Notes: generated by a model not told the origin, from the sequence alone. A stretch of 64,000 nt of DNA from Phallus indusiatus (GCA_027605045.1 JAQFWX010000001.1:744001-808000), one strand, 5' to 3'; positions 1 to 11,349 are shown, counted from the stretch's first letter. Numbers and translations: made by a program.

Positions 1-221
1 TTAATAGTATCAATTCAAATTTTGCCTGGCTTCTACTCAAACAGAAGACCGGGAGTGGAAGAGAGACTTGTAACGTTTTTTTATATCAGAACGAAAAGTT
101 TCAACTGACAACAGATATCATCAATATACAATGCCAATGGGCCTACATACGTATGCCAGCCTCAGATGATATATGATATCTGGATTCTGAACGTCGCAAC
201 TGAGGCAACCTGACAAGCAAC

Positions 222-946
222 TAGGGCTCCCCACCGTAGCCGTACAACCCGTATATACGGCACCCGTATTACGGCGCCGTATCCGTACCGAACTCGAGTC
301 TGGTTGATTTGGCCGTATGCCGTCTGAGGATTTTGGGTATACGGATACGGCCCGTATAAAAACGGCCGTTTACGGCCGTAAATACGGCTTTACGGTATCT
401 GTAAGTAGTTTTAGGTGAACTGTGAATTTTACCTTTACTCTGGCAGCTCCGTCTCAAATTTGACCCTATTGAGGCAAAATCCAAGGCACCCGTGCCGTCC
501 ATTTAAAAAAAAACGAGTCTGAGTTGAACATTTCTGTTCGGCAAACGGAGGTGAGCGCTAATGAAGTGGTCGGGGTCGGTTTGAAGCGGCGCAATTTATG
601 TCACACACGTCACATATCGATTGTCACATGCATGTCACACCGCAAGTCAGTAGATTTCGTCCATTTTTCAGCGTTCGTACGATTACATCGCCTTGGCAGC
701 CACCTTTTCATTGATATTTTAAATGATTGGATACAGAGGTGTGTGAATAATACTTTATAGTGCTTTAAATCGAATCTAAACCCAGCCGTATCCGTAATAC
801 GGACGTAAACGGCCGTTTTTTGCCCGTACCCGTACCGTCCAGGCTACCTGGAGGTGACTATACGGTACGGATACGGTACGGATTTGCCCGTATTCCCTCC
901 GTATAGTGTACGGCCGTATCCGTTTACGGTACGGTGGGGAGCCCTA
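222..946. mobile_element. Non-autonomous hAT element, copy 1
   Basis: The element is 725 bp. Its ends are inverted repeats of about 17 bp, starting TAGGGCTCCCCACCGTA at 222 and ending with the complement at 930-946. The 8 bp on each side are identical (CAAGCAAC at 214-221 and 947-954), the target duplication size of hAT elements. Both halves are dense in CCGTA/TACGG words, in the way hAT transposases bind subterminal repeats. There is no transposase reading frame, so it must be moved by an enzyme from elsewhere. A second copy lies inverted at 35012-35747. Confidence 0.9.
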
Positions 947-1334
947 CAAGCAACCGAGCTACGCGCGAAAATTACATACGTTGTCTGTTGCTAATGGTCC
1001 ATTGCTCCAGTGTAAGCAACAAATTTTAATCCTAAGACTGATCGGTGGTGTAACAACGTTTCCTGGAATAATTTCTCAGTGTTCTTAGTTTACGTTGGCT
1101 CCTTGATAATAGAAACCCAATTGGGGGTTGGTCGGAATTGCCATCTTATCGCTGAAGAGGAAATACGTCAACAACCCGCTAGACTGTAATGATGTTAGGT
1201 AAATGCATAGCCGTCTTAATAGAGCCAGATATCCCAATTGTCCTCATACAGTTACACTCCTCAAATTCCTTTCACCTCCTACTACTAATAATCTAGACGC
1301 ACGGCATCTCCTCTCGCCTCCCAGATTTATATGA

Positions 1335-2927
1335 ATGTCTCAGGATAAGGTGGTTCGTATCAGGAACAATAATGACAATATAACATACTTTGGCGATTGG
1401 ACCATCGTGCACGCATCTACGGTCAATAATCTTGTAAGCTTGGTCAATGGCCAAGCATTTTCCTCGACATTACACAGTACTGCTACAACAAGCAGTTTTA
1501 AATTTCCATTTAACGGTCAGCATCATCAGCTTGGTCCAATTGCATAAGTATTTACTTGCTAGTAGGTTCGTCTATAAGTATGGTCGGTACAATGAATGTC
1601 GCAAATCTGTCGGACATCGACCAGGATCCTTCTTGGACATGTGCCGTCGATGGCATTTTTCTGGAATCAACGAATCTACCCTCAAAGAATCAACAAAATG
1701 CTCAATCATTGTGCAGTCAAGAAGGTTTTACAGATGGCGAACATGTACTTGTCGTAAACGTAACCTCACGGGGAATGCCGTTCTATCTGGACTACCTTGA
1801 ATATAAACCTTCTTCAGATATCTCTTTGGAGAATTCGCTCGTAATTGTTGCAGACAACGACACGGGGGTGGACTTTATTTCAGGATGGGAAAATGGCATA
1901 GGAATCCGACAAGGAACGACTAACCCTGAGAGCCTTGTCAACGTGGCGTTTATTGGTACGAACGTGTCAGGTCCTTTGGGTTTTCGGTTTTAACTAATGA
2001 CGGTACAGGGGTTCAACTTGCCTGGTATGGGGATATTCCTGTTTCGGAACCGCGCACTAATGCTTCTTCGGGGAAATTCTCCGTCGATCATGATGGACAA
2101 CCCTACACATCTTTCCAAATACCGGGCCTCCCGCAATCATTCGTCACCATAGCAACCAATCAACTTATTTTTACGACGCCAATGCTTGAGATGGGAACTC
2201 ATGTGCTTTCCGCCAAATATACTGGAAGCCCAGGACAGAGTCCGTTCACGTTCGAGTATCTTATCGTCACTAACGGTTCATTTCCTCCACAAGCCCTACT
2301 CTCATAGGTTCCTCGCCTACGAATACTATCGGAAGGACAAGTGGGAACCCGACATTAGTACCTCCAACCCCACTGAGTGGCTCGAATGGTGGTGAAAATT
2401 CTTCGCATGTGGGAACCATCGTTGGGGGTGTTGGGGGAGGCGTTGGGGGCATAGTGATATGCGTAATCGTCCTGTCATTCTGGATTAAATCTTGCAGGAG
2501 AAGCGGCAGAAGGAGTGGTGTTATACTTAGCACCACGAAACCCTATGAGTCTGCCCCACAGCCTCAGTTCATCTCTCAGGCAGCGCCATCGTCAGTACCA
2601 AATCAGGCTGCTGAAAGTCTAGGAACGTCGTCTACTCACCATCTCTTACAACCAAGCATAAGTCCGCTCCTCAATTGCTCCCCGTCCAGCAATTCGGCCT
2701 CACATTACGCGATTAATTCAGACACATCCAGTGGATCAAGCCAGCCCCTCCCAACTTCTCTCCCTGTCACTGAATTTGTCTCACCGTGTCCACCTGTGCC
2801 GATTGATGCAACCCCTGATACCATAACTCCTGTTGGGTTATGGGTCGATCGTTCAGATTGTCATCCCAGATCCAGCCGCTTAGTGAGATGGACCCCGGTC
2901 ACGGCTTATAATTTTATTTTAATATAA
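1335..2927 (+). CDS. Single-pass membrane protein with beta-rich ectodomain and long cytoplasmic tail
   Basis: A four-exon gene. The first two introns close in phase: 1516-1565 (protein runs FNGSSISMVG) and 1956-2008 (AFIGVQLAWYG). A third junction near 2256-2293 would be only 38 nt and is uncertain. The ectodomain has two similar halves, each starting with a motif like ITYFGDW or VNVAFIG. A Ser/Thr/Pro/Asn linker follows, then a Gly/Val-rich membrane segment (TIVGGVGGGVGGIVICVIVLS, about 2412-2474), basic residues KSCRRSGRR, and a Ser/Pro-rich tail of about 140 residues. This architecture is common in agaricomycetes and its function is unknown. No signal peptide is evident at the first Met, so the true start may lie upstream or secretion may depend on the membrane segment. 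Confidence 0.6.
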
Positions 2928-2989
2928 AATAATATTTTTTAATCAATTAAATACATCAATATTAAAGGCGCGTATTCGCTAAGGTAAAA

Positions 2990-3072
2990 ACATGCCAATG
3001 ACGAGATTCGAACGTACGAGCTAAAGAAAAAGAAGCCACAGAGGTATGACCACTAGGCCATACAGAACACAC
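2990..3072 (-). repeat. tRNA-like (SINE-type) sequence
   Basis: The minus strand carries an A-box-like TGGCCTAGTGGT followed about 40 nt later by a B-box-like GTTCGAATC, the internal promoter of RNA polymerase III. The T-stem and acceptor stem do not pair, so this is not a functional tRNA. A tRNA-derived SINE relic fits better. Confidence 0.45.
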
Positions 3073-3202
3073 AAACCGGTGAACTGTAAAACTTCATAAC
3101 GACTAGTTACTAAACGACCAAGCAAAAAAAAAAACTGCGTCCAGGACATTGTATTAATGAGTGAATCTACTTTAAGTCCTTGAAATATGAAAATTTTATC
3201 AA

Positions 3203-6200
3203 TCAAGTAGAGGAATAGAATCTTGAAATCAAGTCAAAAGGAATGTATTCATCTGCAGTTGGTAGAGGTGCCATTGGTGGCGCATGAGAAGGGCCTGGTA
3301 CCATGACTTGATGTCCAGCCGGAAGATACGACGGGTATTCAAGGTAGACCTTTGGAATATACGGCGGGTATTCAATTGGAATATTTGGCTGAAAATGCGT
3401 CAAAAATATTTTTTTTAAAGTCAAGATAAAATAAGAACCTTAGTTTCAACTTGTGTTGGTAACCCAGTGGTGAGTGACACTGAGCCCGAACCTTGAGGTA
3501 TAAGTTGGCGCAAACGCTCATTTGCATCTTCAAGATCTTCAGTAATTTTTTTGAGTCGTTTAGTATCCCTTGGTGACCCGTCATCATCGCTGGGACGTTT
3601 GAGAGAACGTATGGAGGCGCGAAGTTGAGCTGTCTTCTCTACCAGCTTCGAAATCTCATCATCCTTTCCTTGTACAATTTTCTGCTGGGATGAAGCTAAA
3701 CAATGTCAGTATTAGAAAATATAATAATGAATGAAAAAAATTACATTTAAGTCTTATCCCCCTTAACAGTCTTTGAAAATGGGTTGAACTTTGGTCGCGC
3801 GGCTGAATAGAGTCATTAGTGAAGAATTTGAGATTTCCAAAAGCTCGCGAATCGAATTGTAGGCCACGCATAATTCCGGCAAGTAGAGTAAGTCTGGTTC
3901 CATCTCTGTTGATATTTCTATGAGATTGTTCATTACCATTTGTAGTTGAAGGTGCCGCTCTCCAACTGTCCAGTGGCATTCTGCTTTCGGGCCAATATAT
4001 TGCTGCTAGAGGATAAAAACCTTCTGCAGTTTGCTTATCTTTCAACCAGTCTAATCAATGTATTAATAAATGATAAAAAAGCATTACGAAATTCTTACCA
4101 ATGGCCTTTTTCCCTCCAGAAGAAATTCGAGCTAGCATTGCATCGAAATTTGGTAAAGGTTCTGCACTAGCGAGACTCATCATTGCAGATAGTACAGATT
4201 CATTGACGTGTCCTCTCAGATTTGAAACGTTACGCGTATAGTGGGCAAAGCAATACCGGTAGAATCTCATGAGGTGCTCCCTTGGAGTGAGCGCATATAA
4301 CGGGCGGATCCATGTAGCTGAACAATACCCATGCATCTCCTTAGAAATTTCTTGACAATATAAGCCAAGTCCTTATAGAAAAATCAGATATGTGGGAAGA
4401 TTCTCGTTCTAAAAGAATAAACTCACCTAGAGCTTGGCCACGGTGTCCGTCAGCCGTCACAGTATCAATTCCATCCCCGTGAATATGTCGGAATCTCACG
4501 GATCGACCGGTGTCAGCTTCAACGATACCAAAGATAAGTTTGAATAAATGGTAGTGAGCGATAGCACTCTCAGAAGTTGTGATCGCGCGTGCAACAACGA
4601 TAGCTGTAATGGAATGGCATTAGTACAATTATATACTAGTATACTAAATAGACCTTACAGCGTCCATACTCCGAAAACCAAGCTTCCATCTCAAACTCTT
4701 GCCAATTTTTGAGACGTTTAAAAGCAGTGTCGATCGTCAACCGTGATGCGCGAAGGAGAAGTTCACTCATTTTTTGAAACATGCAGATAACAATGGTAAA
4801 GGTTCCTTCTTTTGAACCAGGACGACCATACGTTTCAATGCAACGGAGGTACTGCTTATCGGCTGGCAATTCTGAGTGAATTTCTAACATATACTTAGCA
4901 CCTGGAATTCAGGTAAATAAAAGGTTATAAGCATATATGTATATGTAACTCATACCTTCTAAACCAGTCCCGGCTGGATATCTCTCCTCTCGTAAATGAT
5001 TGATTAGTCGGGCGGCATGGTCATAATTTGCTAGAGAAGGATGGAGATCACCAAGGCCTGGGTCCTGATGATTCTCCCAGCAGAGTATTTTTCGCAAGTT
5101 TTGCATAAACGCATGGTCCAGCAAAACACGGCGGGGTGTGGCATCAGCCAGTCTCCAGTCAAGAGGTGTTAGGAGGGACTCAAATACCGCGCGTACAGTA
5201 GCAGGAGTTTTCGTAGGCTGTGGCAGACCATGTGAGTGCGGGTTTGTTGAAACGATTATGATAAATGGGCACTGCTGAAGGTCGTTTGGTGTGAGTATGT
5301 CGAAACGGGTGGGGCATTCTTTCATTGGGATCATTTTACCGCGCTGCAAGACACCATGGGAATCCCGGTGCCAATTGGCTGCCATTCCGTCTGCTTAGCA
5401 TACAAGCAGGAAAAAATAGATTTTTTTACTCACGACAAAGTTCTTTCTGTGCCCGTGTGACGATTGCAATATTACAAGATACCAACGGACCATATCCTTC
5501 GCTCGCCGCTTTGCTTTCGAAGTCCCGTATTCTCCTGGTGTCGCCGTTGAAGAGTGCAACAAGATATCCTATGTTGTACTCCCCAAGATTACGAAGTCGC
5601 AAATGGTTGCGCTTCCCTTTCGAAAAATATTCGCAGCTTGATAAATGTAAGTGCCAATTTACATTACATATACTGAAATACTAACCGAATATAATAATGT
5701 CCATATTGATCATTGCACAGTAACAGCTCTCCTTGACACTTCCGATGTTTGCGCGGTGAACGACAATCTTTTCTCACTAGAACGTGGTTCTCAGGCTCTG
5801 GATTGTTGGCCTCAGTTTCACTATCGCTATCTGGATGAAGCCTCGAAAATGAGCAGCCGTGCTCCTGCAACGCGCAAAAGAAACCAAGCGTCTTCATGAA
5901 AACTTCACCCCATGTGTCATATACCACGGAAGTATAAGACGATCCATCCTCAGACAGATTGAAAAAGCACTTTTTCAATGAGCCACCTAAACTCAAAAAT
6001 ATTAGTGAGTCAAATCAACTATCATCTACAATTTTAGTTGATCACTTACATGTGTAACGCGTTTTCTCACATTTAACAGGTGCTCCGGTGTCTTTGTCGC
6101 GAAGAAGATAGCACCTGACATTCCGCTGTCCGTTGTGCCTAATGCCGTTAAGTGAGTATTGGAGATTATTCTTTGGATGGATGAAATTGTCAGGATTTAT

Positions 6201-6419
6201 AGGAAATTTATGAGCAATAGCTACGCCCATTTGAGCTCCAGAGACTGGAGTTTCAACGACCGCGCCGAGTGAATGATTTATGATGGCCTCGACAGACGTT
6301 TGGCGCGTCAGTCGCCCACATCCAATTAGATGTTGGACTGGCGTGAAGAAAATAGGGGGTGGAGAGACATAGTTTTGGTTTAGAATAAATGGGACGAAAG
6401 GAGCGTCGGGTTCAGTCAT
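3203..6419 (-). CDS. DDE transposase-like protein, locus A
   Basis: A large multi-exon gene read from about 6419 down to the stop at 3203. Start MTEPDAPF (6419) is preferred to the Met at 6497 because similarity to locus B begins there. Three conserved acidic motifs are visible in order. They are IDTAFKRLKNWQEFE (about 4690-4740), HIHGDGIDTVTADGHRGQALG (about 4430-4490), and STTNGNEQSHRNINRDG (about 3900-3950). Their order and context resemble the D, D and E of MULE/IS256-type transposases; that assignment is an inference. The N-terminal part has a short conserved region (SLGAVVETP, AIAHKF) and a Cys/Lys-rich block. The C-terminus has a short coiled coil (about 3540-3660) and a Pro/Tyr-rich tail. 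No stops or frameshifts were seen. No terminal inverted repeats were recognised, so it could be a mobile gene or a domesticated one. Confidence 0.65.
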
Positions 6420-7404
6420 GAATGACTTGGAAGAATTGAGAAGGAAAGGTGACGGGAATGGGGGTCTCTGAAGAGATGAAGTTGTCGACAAAAACATCGC
6501 GTTTAAATACGAGAATACGCTGTAAGGATTCGATGAATATAGCTTAGTGTATGCCGGCTATAAGTGATCGGAATAACTACGAGATATTTGATTATAGAGG
6601 TCGTTAGTCTACCGTGGAGCGGGTCCTGGTGCTGATTTCGGGTAATGAGAGAACGGGTAGATGGGGAATGGGGATGTGGGAATGTATGCGCTGATATCGA
6701 AACCAACACAGACAAAACACCAACAACAACTGCAACGACTAGGAGAGATCGTATGCAAATGTGCAAGTGATATAATGAACAGGCGTCGGCAAAAGACTTG
6801 AGTTGCGACTTAGTACGGAGGATCTACAATCAATGATGACAGTTATCCTTCTGCGAGTTAGTGAAGCGACAATAAAATTGAAATGAAAATCGCTAGTTTA
6901 TACTCCGAGACCTCACTCAGAGTTAATCCAAAGATAAAGATGTGAGCGTAGAATTAGACTAGAGACGAAAACTTGACTTGAACTTGAACTGAGCTTGACT
7001 TAAACTGAACTTGACTTAAACTGTGAGACAACTCGTCCGGTAGAATTGCTGCTGTTACAAGTATTTACATGCAGTATATATACCTTTCAGAGTACATAGC
7101 ATTAGTGAGACGATCACTCATCGTTCACCGGGATAGCAAACAAAAAGAAACAAAAGAACAAAAGAAATATGGCAGATAGGGGAAATCGCGAGGGAAAGAT
7201 GGGAGATACAATTACAACAAAAAAGAACAACATACATTGATAGGAGAAAATGATGAAAACTGAAACAAAGAAAAAAAGAAAACAAGGAAGAGATCAAAAT
7301 AGGAAAAACAAAACCGGCTGGAGACACAGCCCTGGCCTGACTCAACACCTGGCACTTCCCGCGCTGCCTCTATCCTGTACCATACCTATACCATCTCATT
7401 CTTC
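6420..7404. other. Intergenic, with short tandem repeat
   Basis: No convincing gene. A degenerate tandem of CTTGACTTGAA/CTTGACTTAAA units lies at about 6969-7023. The rest is ordinary AT-rich spacer, including a purine-rich tract at 7130-7320. It presumably holds the promoter of the DDE gene on its left. Confidence 0.5.
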
Positions 7405-7986
7405 TTACTGATCTGGCTCTGGCTGCTGAGATCGGCTTCTTCGTGGCAGTGGAAGAATGATGTGAGGGGTAGGTAGAGATGGTCGCCTCAGATCTTCAAA
7501 TAGATCGCTTTCCACTTCTTGATATGAGGGAGGAGGGCGAGTAAGATCATCTGAAAAGTCTGGGGGAGGTGGCATGACGGATAGGGGGGCATCGACAAAT
7601 AGAAACTGTACGTATCCATAAAACCAATTGCGGAAAACTAATCTCCATATAAGTACTCCATCCCTTTGAGCTCTCAGGAACCCGACAAACTCATACGATT
7701 CGTGCATGACATTGATGTCCGTTCGTTCGTATAGAGTTAGTGCTCGCGGGTATTCTAGTTCTAAATCATCGTAAGGAAGGGTTATTTCCAAAGATGGGGG
7801 AGGTGTAGCGGGGAGTACTGTATTAGCGTCGATATGGATTTCGGAGGTGAAGGTGTTGTAGACACGGATTATGGTAAGGAAGTCGGGATTAGGGCCGGCT
7901 CTGAGAGAAGAACGGAATGAAAAAGGGAAAAATGGGAGTTGTAAATAGGGGACAGAATTTTGGGAAGTTTCGCTATTGTTTGACAT
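7405..7986 (-). CDS. Small protein of unknown function with PPxY motif
   Basis: A single-exon 193-residue frame starting MSNNSETSQN. The first 130 residues are rich in beta-type hydrophobic/polar alternation (FLTIIRVYNTFTSEIHID; VLIWRLVFRNWFYGYVQFLF). A proline-rich tail follows, holding RPPPSYQEV, a PPxY motif of the kind bound by WW domains such as those of Nedd4/Rsp5 ubiquitin ligases. The tail ends PLPRRSRSQQPEPDQ. The interrupted gene immediately upstream has the same order of parts and seems to be a relative. I do not recognise the family; the PPxY function is inferred from the motif alone. Confidence 0.5.
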   Translation of the reverse strand: MSNNSETSQNSVPYLQLPFFPFSFRSSLRAGPNPDFLTIIRVYNTFTSEIHIDANTVLPATPPPSLEITLPYDDLELEYPRALTLYERTDINVMHESYEFVGFLRAQRDGVLIWRLVFRNWFYGYVQFLFVDAPLSVMPPPPDFSDDLTRPPPSYQEVESDLFEDLRRPSLPTPHIILPLPRRSRSQQPEPDQ

Positions 7987-8091
7987 AGTGGGAGGGGATA
8001 AGATGAGAGAAGCGCTAAAGAATTGTTCAAAGTAGGAGAAGAAAAATAAGTGGATCTGGTTGTTTTTGCCTCGTACGCTATCTTTATTGTT

Positions 8092-9174
8092 CTAGGTTCG
8101 TCCAAAAATGTTGGAACAAGCTCGTCGGATCTTTCGGAAGGATCGTTTGGTGGGAGAAGAGGGACTGGGAAGGTTAGGGGAGGACTGCGTTGGAGAAGTG
8201 TCAAATGATAAAGGGGAGAATCGTGATGGTGGGGTGTCTTCTGGGATAGGATTCGTGGGTCTGGAAGGGCTAAGTTTTTGTGTACTCATGCCCTTCATGA
8301 TTACCCATCGACTTGGCACGTCCAGTACTAAAAAAGTGAACTTGAATCCTTCTTGAGTTGCTAACCATATTCGATACAAGTCTCGTTTTGCTGATTCTGG
8401 TGTCAAATATATGTTAACAACTGTAAACCAGTTTAATTGCTCCTCGATATAAACTTTCTCTCCAAACATGATCCCGGGGTGAACCAGATCCGAACTTCTG
8501 CACTGACGGATAATGATAGGTGTCAGGGTACGCTAGCTTCATGTCTTCCGTGTCGTTATTTCTTCATTTCCTTGTGTTCCGATGTTCCTTTCTCCCTCCT
8601 GATTCCTTTCCGAGACTTCGAGTTTGGGTTCCGAGAACTCGAACTATAGTTCTGTCATCTCTCGTTCTCTATTATCTATTCCTTTCGATCTCTTCGAATT
8701 CGAACTCCGATCGAATTCTCCGAACCTCTTCGAACTCCCTTTTATCGCCTCGGATCCCGCGGCGATACTCATCTATTGTCCCCGAGCGCTTCCACGTAGT
8801 ATATGTAGCGTAGCCCTAGAGGGGGATCCCTAAGCTTGTTCTCTTAGGTTTCCTGCCCTCTAGGTGAGTAGTTAGTCGTTGTTCATCAATAGATCTTAGG
8901 TTTCCTGCCCTCTAGGTGTGTGCCCTGAGTCGCCCTAACAGATAGGTGAAGGTTCCTTCGGTAAGTGCGTGTCCCGATCGAGGTCGAGGCTTGCATATTT
9001 GGAACTATAGATATACAAAGTCGTAAAAAGATCCAAATCGTATGTCCTGGGACTGGAAGGCGAATAGCGAAAAGGAGACATAGATTCATTATCAGAAAGA
9101 ATTGGTGATTCGGTGGAGGAATTTGGAATTGGTAAAGAGACTGAGGATGAGTAATGGAACGAAAACGTAGTCAT
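8092..9174 (-). pseudogene. Relative of the PPxY gene, interrupted by a solo LTR
   Basis: The 5' part (9174-8947, starting MTTFSFHYSS) contains DLFTTLYIYSSKYASLDLDRDTH, which parallels FLTIIRVYNTFTSEIHIDANT of the neighbouring gene. The 3' part (8469-8092) starts MFGEKVYIEEQLNWF and ends with a Ser/Pro-rich tail and RSFRKIRRACSNIFGRT. Between them sits a solo LTR with its target duplication. If the LTR and one copy of the duplication are removed, the two frames are off by one. Either an intron lies at the junction or the gene has a further frameshift. The 3' part could instead be expressed alone from the Met at 8469. Function unknown. Confidence 0.45.
8521..8940 (-). mobile_element. Solo LTR, 420 bp
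   Basis: The plus strand begins TGTCAGGG and ends CCCTAACA, the TG...CA form of retrotransposon LTRs with near-inverted ends. It is flanked on both sides by GATAGG (8515-8520 and 8941-8946), a perfect 6-bp target duplication. A 24-bp segment (CTTAGGTTTCCTGCCCTCTA) is repeated near its right end. A related LTR piece lies in the opposite orientation at 37494-37669, which sets the orientation as minus here. The retrotransposon family cannot be named without internal sequence. Confidence 0.8.
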
Positions 9175-9299
9175 TTTATTGTTTTGAATTTTTGAGGCTG
9201 TGATGTTGGTGATATGGGATTTCTGGATGATTAGAACTCCGCTTTGAACAAAAAAAGGGAACCTTCCCCAATTAGGAAGATTTTGGTGCGCGACAACGC

Positions 9300-9372
9300 G
9301 TCGTATTTCTCTTTGTTTGTTTGGAAGAAACTTGAGAAATAAAAACGTATCATATTTCTCTTTGTTTGTTTG
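9300..9372. repeat. Short direct duplication
   Basis: The 20-nt string CGTATTTCTCTTTGTTTGTT occurs at about 9301-9320 and, with one change at its fifth base, again about 45 nt downstream. It lies upstream of the interrupted gene and may affect its promoter. Confidence 0.5.
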
Positions 9373-9767
9373 GCAAAACAAAAAATGAATAGAATTTTCG
9401 AGATAGATCTCCTCTCTTGAGGTTTTCTGCACGACGCGCGACGCGTTTATTGGGGTGGCGCTCAGCACATGGTCTCAAATTCATCTCCCAAGTCCCCATC
9501 ACCACTGTAATTGGTCAATGTTAGGGTAAAGGGAAAATGAGACGCAACTCTGGGTTTAGAAATTGGACGTATACGATCATAATTTCTTTTTATGGTATAA
9601 TTCTTCCTCCGTCGACGGACACAAATTCCCCAAGATGTAGAATCCCCAGCGTATTTGGCATGAAAAATGAATAAACGGACATTTAATTTTCTCTCAATTG
9701 ATTCAACACATGTTTAAATGTATAGGACCCTTTTTCATTTAATTTTTTCAGAGAGATTTTGAGGGCA

Positions 9768-9774
9768 TATATAA
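9768..9774 (+). promoter_or_regulatory. TATA-like element
   Basis: TATATAA lies about 65 nt before the first ATG of the zinc-ribbon gene, on the same strand. The pyrimidine-rich stretch and ACCATCCCCCAC run that follow look like a fungal transcription start region. This supports initiation near 9800 and makes the ATG at 9835 the natural first start codon. Confidence 0.5.
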
Positions 9775-9834
9775 GGCGGCATTGGGTACCGCAGCTCCCC
9801 ACCACACCATCCCCCACAATCTTTTGCTTTAACT

Positions 9835-10947
9835 ATGTGATACGAAGTCGTTCACTCTCATCGCACACGCTCCTATCTTCCTGATCGCAATATTGCGAGA
9901 CGTTGGAGAGCCTCTCAACGTGCCTTGAAGCTCCCTCTCACCTTCTTTGACCCTGCTCTGCGCACGCTCTATGTTTCTGCCATGGCGCTGCAGGCCGAGT
10001 CACCCAACATCGTCGCCTGCAATCCTTACAAAAAGGAGGCAGAGGAATTGGCGTAGTATGTCTTCCTTTTCTCCTTTATTTTTTTATAATTTGGTTTATT
10101 AGTCCGCTTCACACTGGACGCCGTAATACATGGCCTGCAGTCGCCGTAACGGCCCTTGCAACATATGCTAGGGACCGAAGACTCGGCTGGTGCTGCTGGT
10201 GCTCGTTAGTTACTGAACGACCCAGTTTCGCAACTTTCACACAGGACCAAATTGGACCGTTTCTCGAGTGTTTTGAATGCGGATTTTATGGTAAGCATTT
10301 ATTTGATAATATTTATATTTTCACTGAACTTGAGAAGTTCCTTTACATAAAACATATGAAACCGCTACTGAACTTGCAGGATATCCTTATACAGCAAACG
10401 GCGGTGAGTCAAAAAAATTGTCGTACTTGTGACTCTGTTAATCTTCCTAGTAGCGCTTCAGCCAATTACTAGGGCTATCGCCATTCCTCCTCCAAAAGGA
10501 ATATCAACTCGACTTCCTTTCAATCAGCGAGGGATTCGTCGGGAACATAGTACTCGTAAGCACTAGTTTTTATTTTTATTTTTATTTGGGTGGGAAGTAA
10601 TTGGTTTTACAGCATACAGTCTAAGACCACGCATCAAAGTTGAGGAAGAAGAACCAGAGTTACCCTCCACACTTGAAGAAATTTTAGCAGACATTCGCCT
10701 AAGTGAACGAAAGATTGAGAAAAAGAAGAAGTCTCGAGTTAGTTCCCGGCCTCAGAGGCCACGCCGTTCTGCCCCTTCCCCTACGCGAACCTGTGACCAG
10801 CCAATGGAGCTTTATGCAGAACCTACCGATCATGACAAAGAGACCACAATTGAGTTTTGCCCTTACTGCGGTAGTGGATTTGTCCAAGATTTCATGGAAA
10901 AACATTTGAGAGAAGAATGCACTGAATACATTGATGACACAGACTAG
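9835..10947 (+). CDS. Zinc-ribbon/zinc-finger protein, TGA directly after first ATG
   Basis: Five coding exons with closing phases: to 10055, 10103-10290, 10380-10403 (24-nt microexon), about 10451-10555, and 10613-10947. Two CxxC pairs (WCCWCS and LECFECG) spaced about 25 residues apart form a likely zinc ribbon. The C-terminus has a C2HC finger (CPYCGSGFVQDFMEKHLREEC, shown here with H/C spacing as read). Between them is an acidic/basic region (VEEEEPEL; ERKIEKKKKSR). The frame is open upstream to YEVVHSHRTRSYLPDRNIARRW, but the codon directly after the ATG at 9835 is TGA. Translation could start at the in-frame Met at 9982 (MALQAESP), losing about 49 residues. Not a family I can name; a nucleic-acid or protein-binding role is inferred from the zinc motifs. 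Confidence 0.6.
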
Positions 10948-11248
10948 AGTTTTAACAAATCCAGCTTACATGTATACACTCATTTTTTCAACCGCGCATT
11001 ATCCGTTACAGTTTAATTTTCTAACTACATCACCTTCACTTACTTCTTTTCATCCGTCTTTGCATAATAGATTACTACTCTAACTAAGTTTCTACTAACT
11101 ATCAGATACTCAACATGATATTTTTGTGCCTAAGCATCATTGAGAAAGTAGTTTAAGCTTAACTTCGACAGTTTAACAAAAATATTTCAATAGTAATTAA
11201 ACTTTACAGTTCACATCAACAAATTATGCCAATACACGAAAAACAAAT

Positions 11249-11345
11249 TTATGACACGAGCGGGATTCGAACCAAGGGTCTCGAAAAAGCAACAACGCGC
11301 CAAACCTGAACACTTTCCAAGACCACTGATCCATCACGGCTCACG
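11249..11345 (-). repeat. tRNA-derived SINE, copy 1
   Basis: The minus strand has an A-box-like TGGATCAGTGGTCTTGG and a strong B-box GGTTCGAATCCC, followed by GCTCGTGTCAT. The acceptor and D stems do not fold as a tRNA, so it is a SINE head. A second copy at about 59638-59735 has the same B-box, the preceding CTTTTT.GAG..CCTTGG block and the same orientation. Confidence 0.65.
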
Positions 11346-11349
11346 AATG

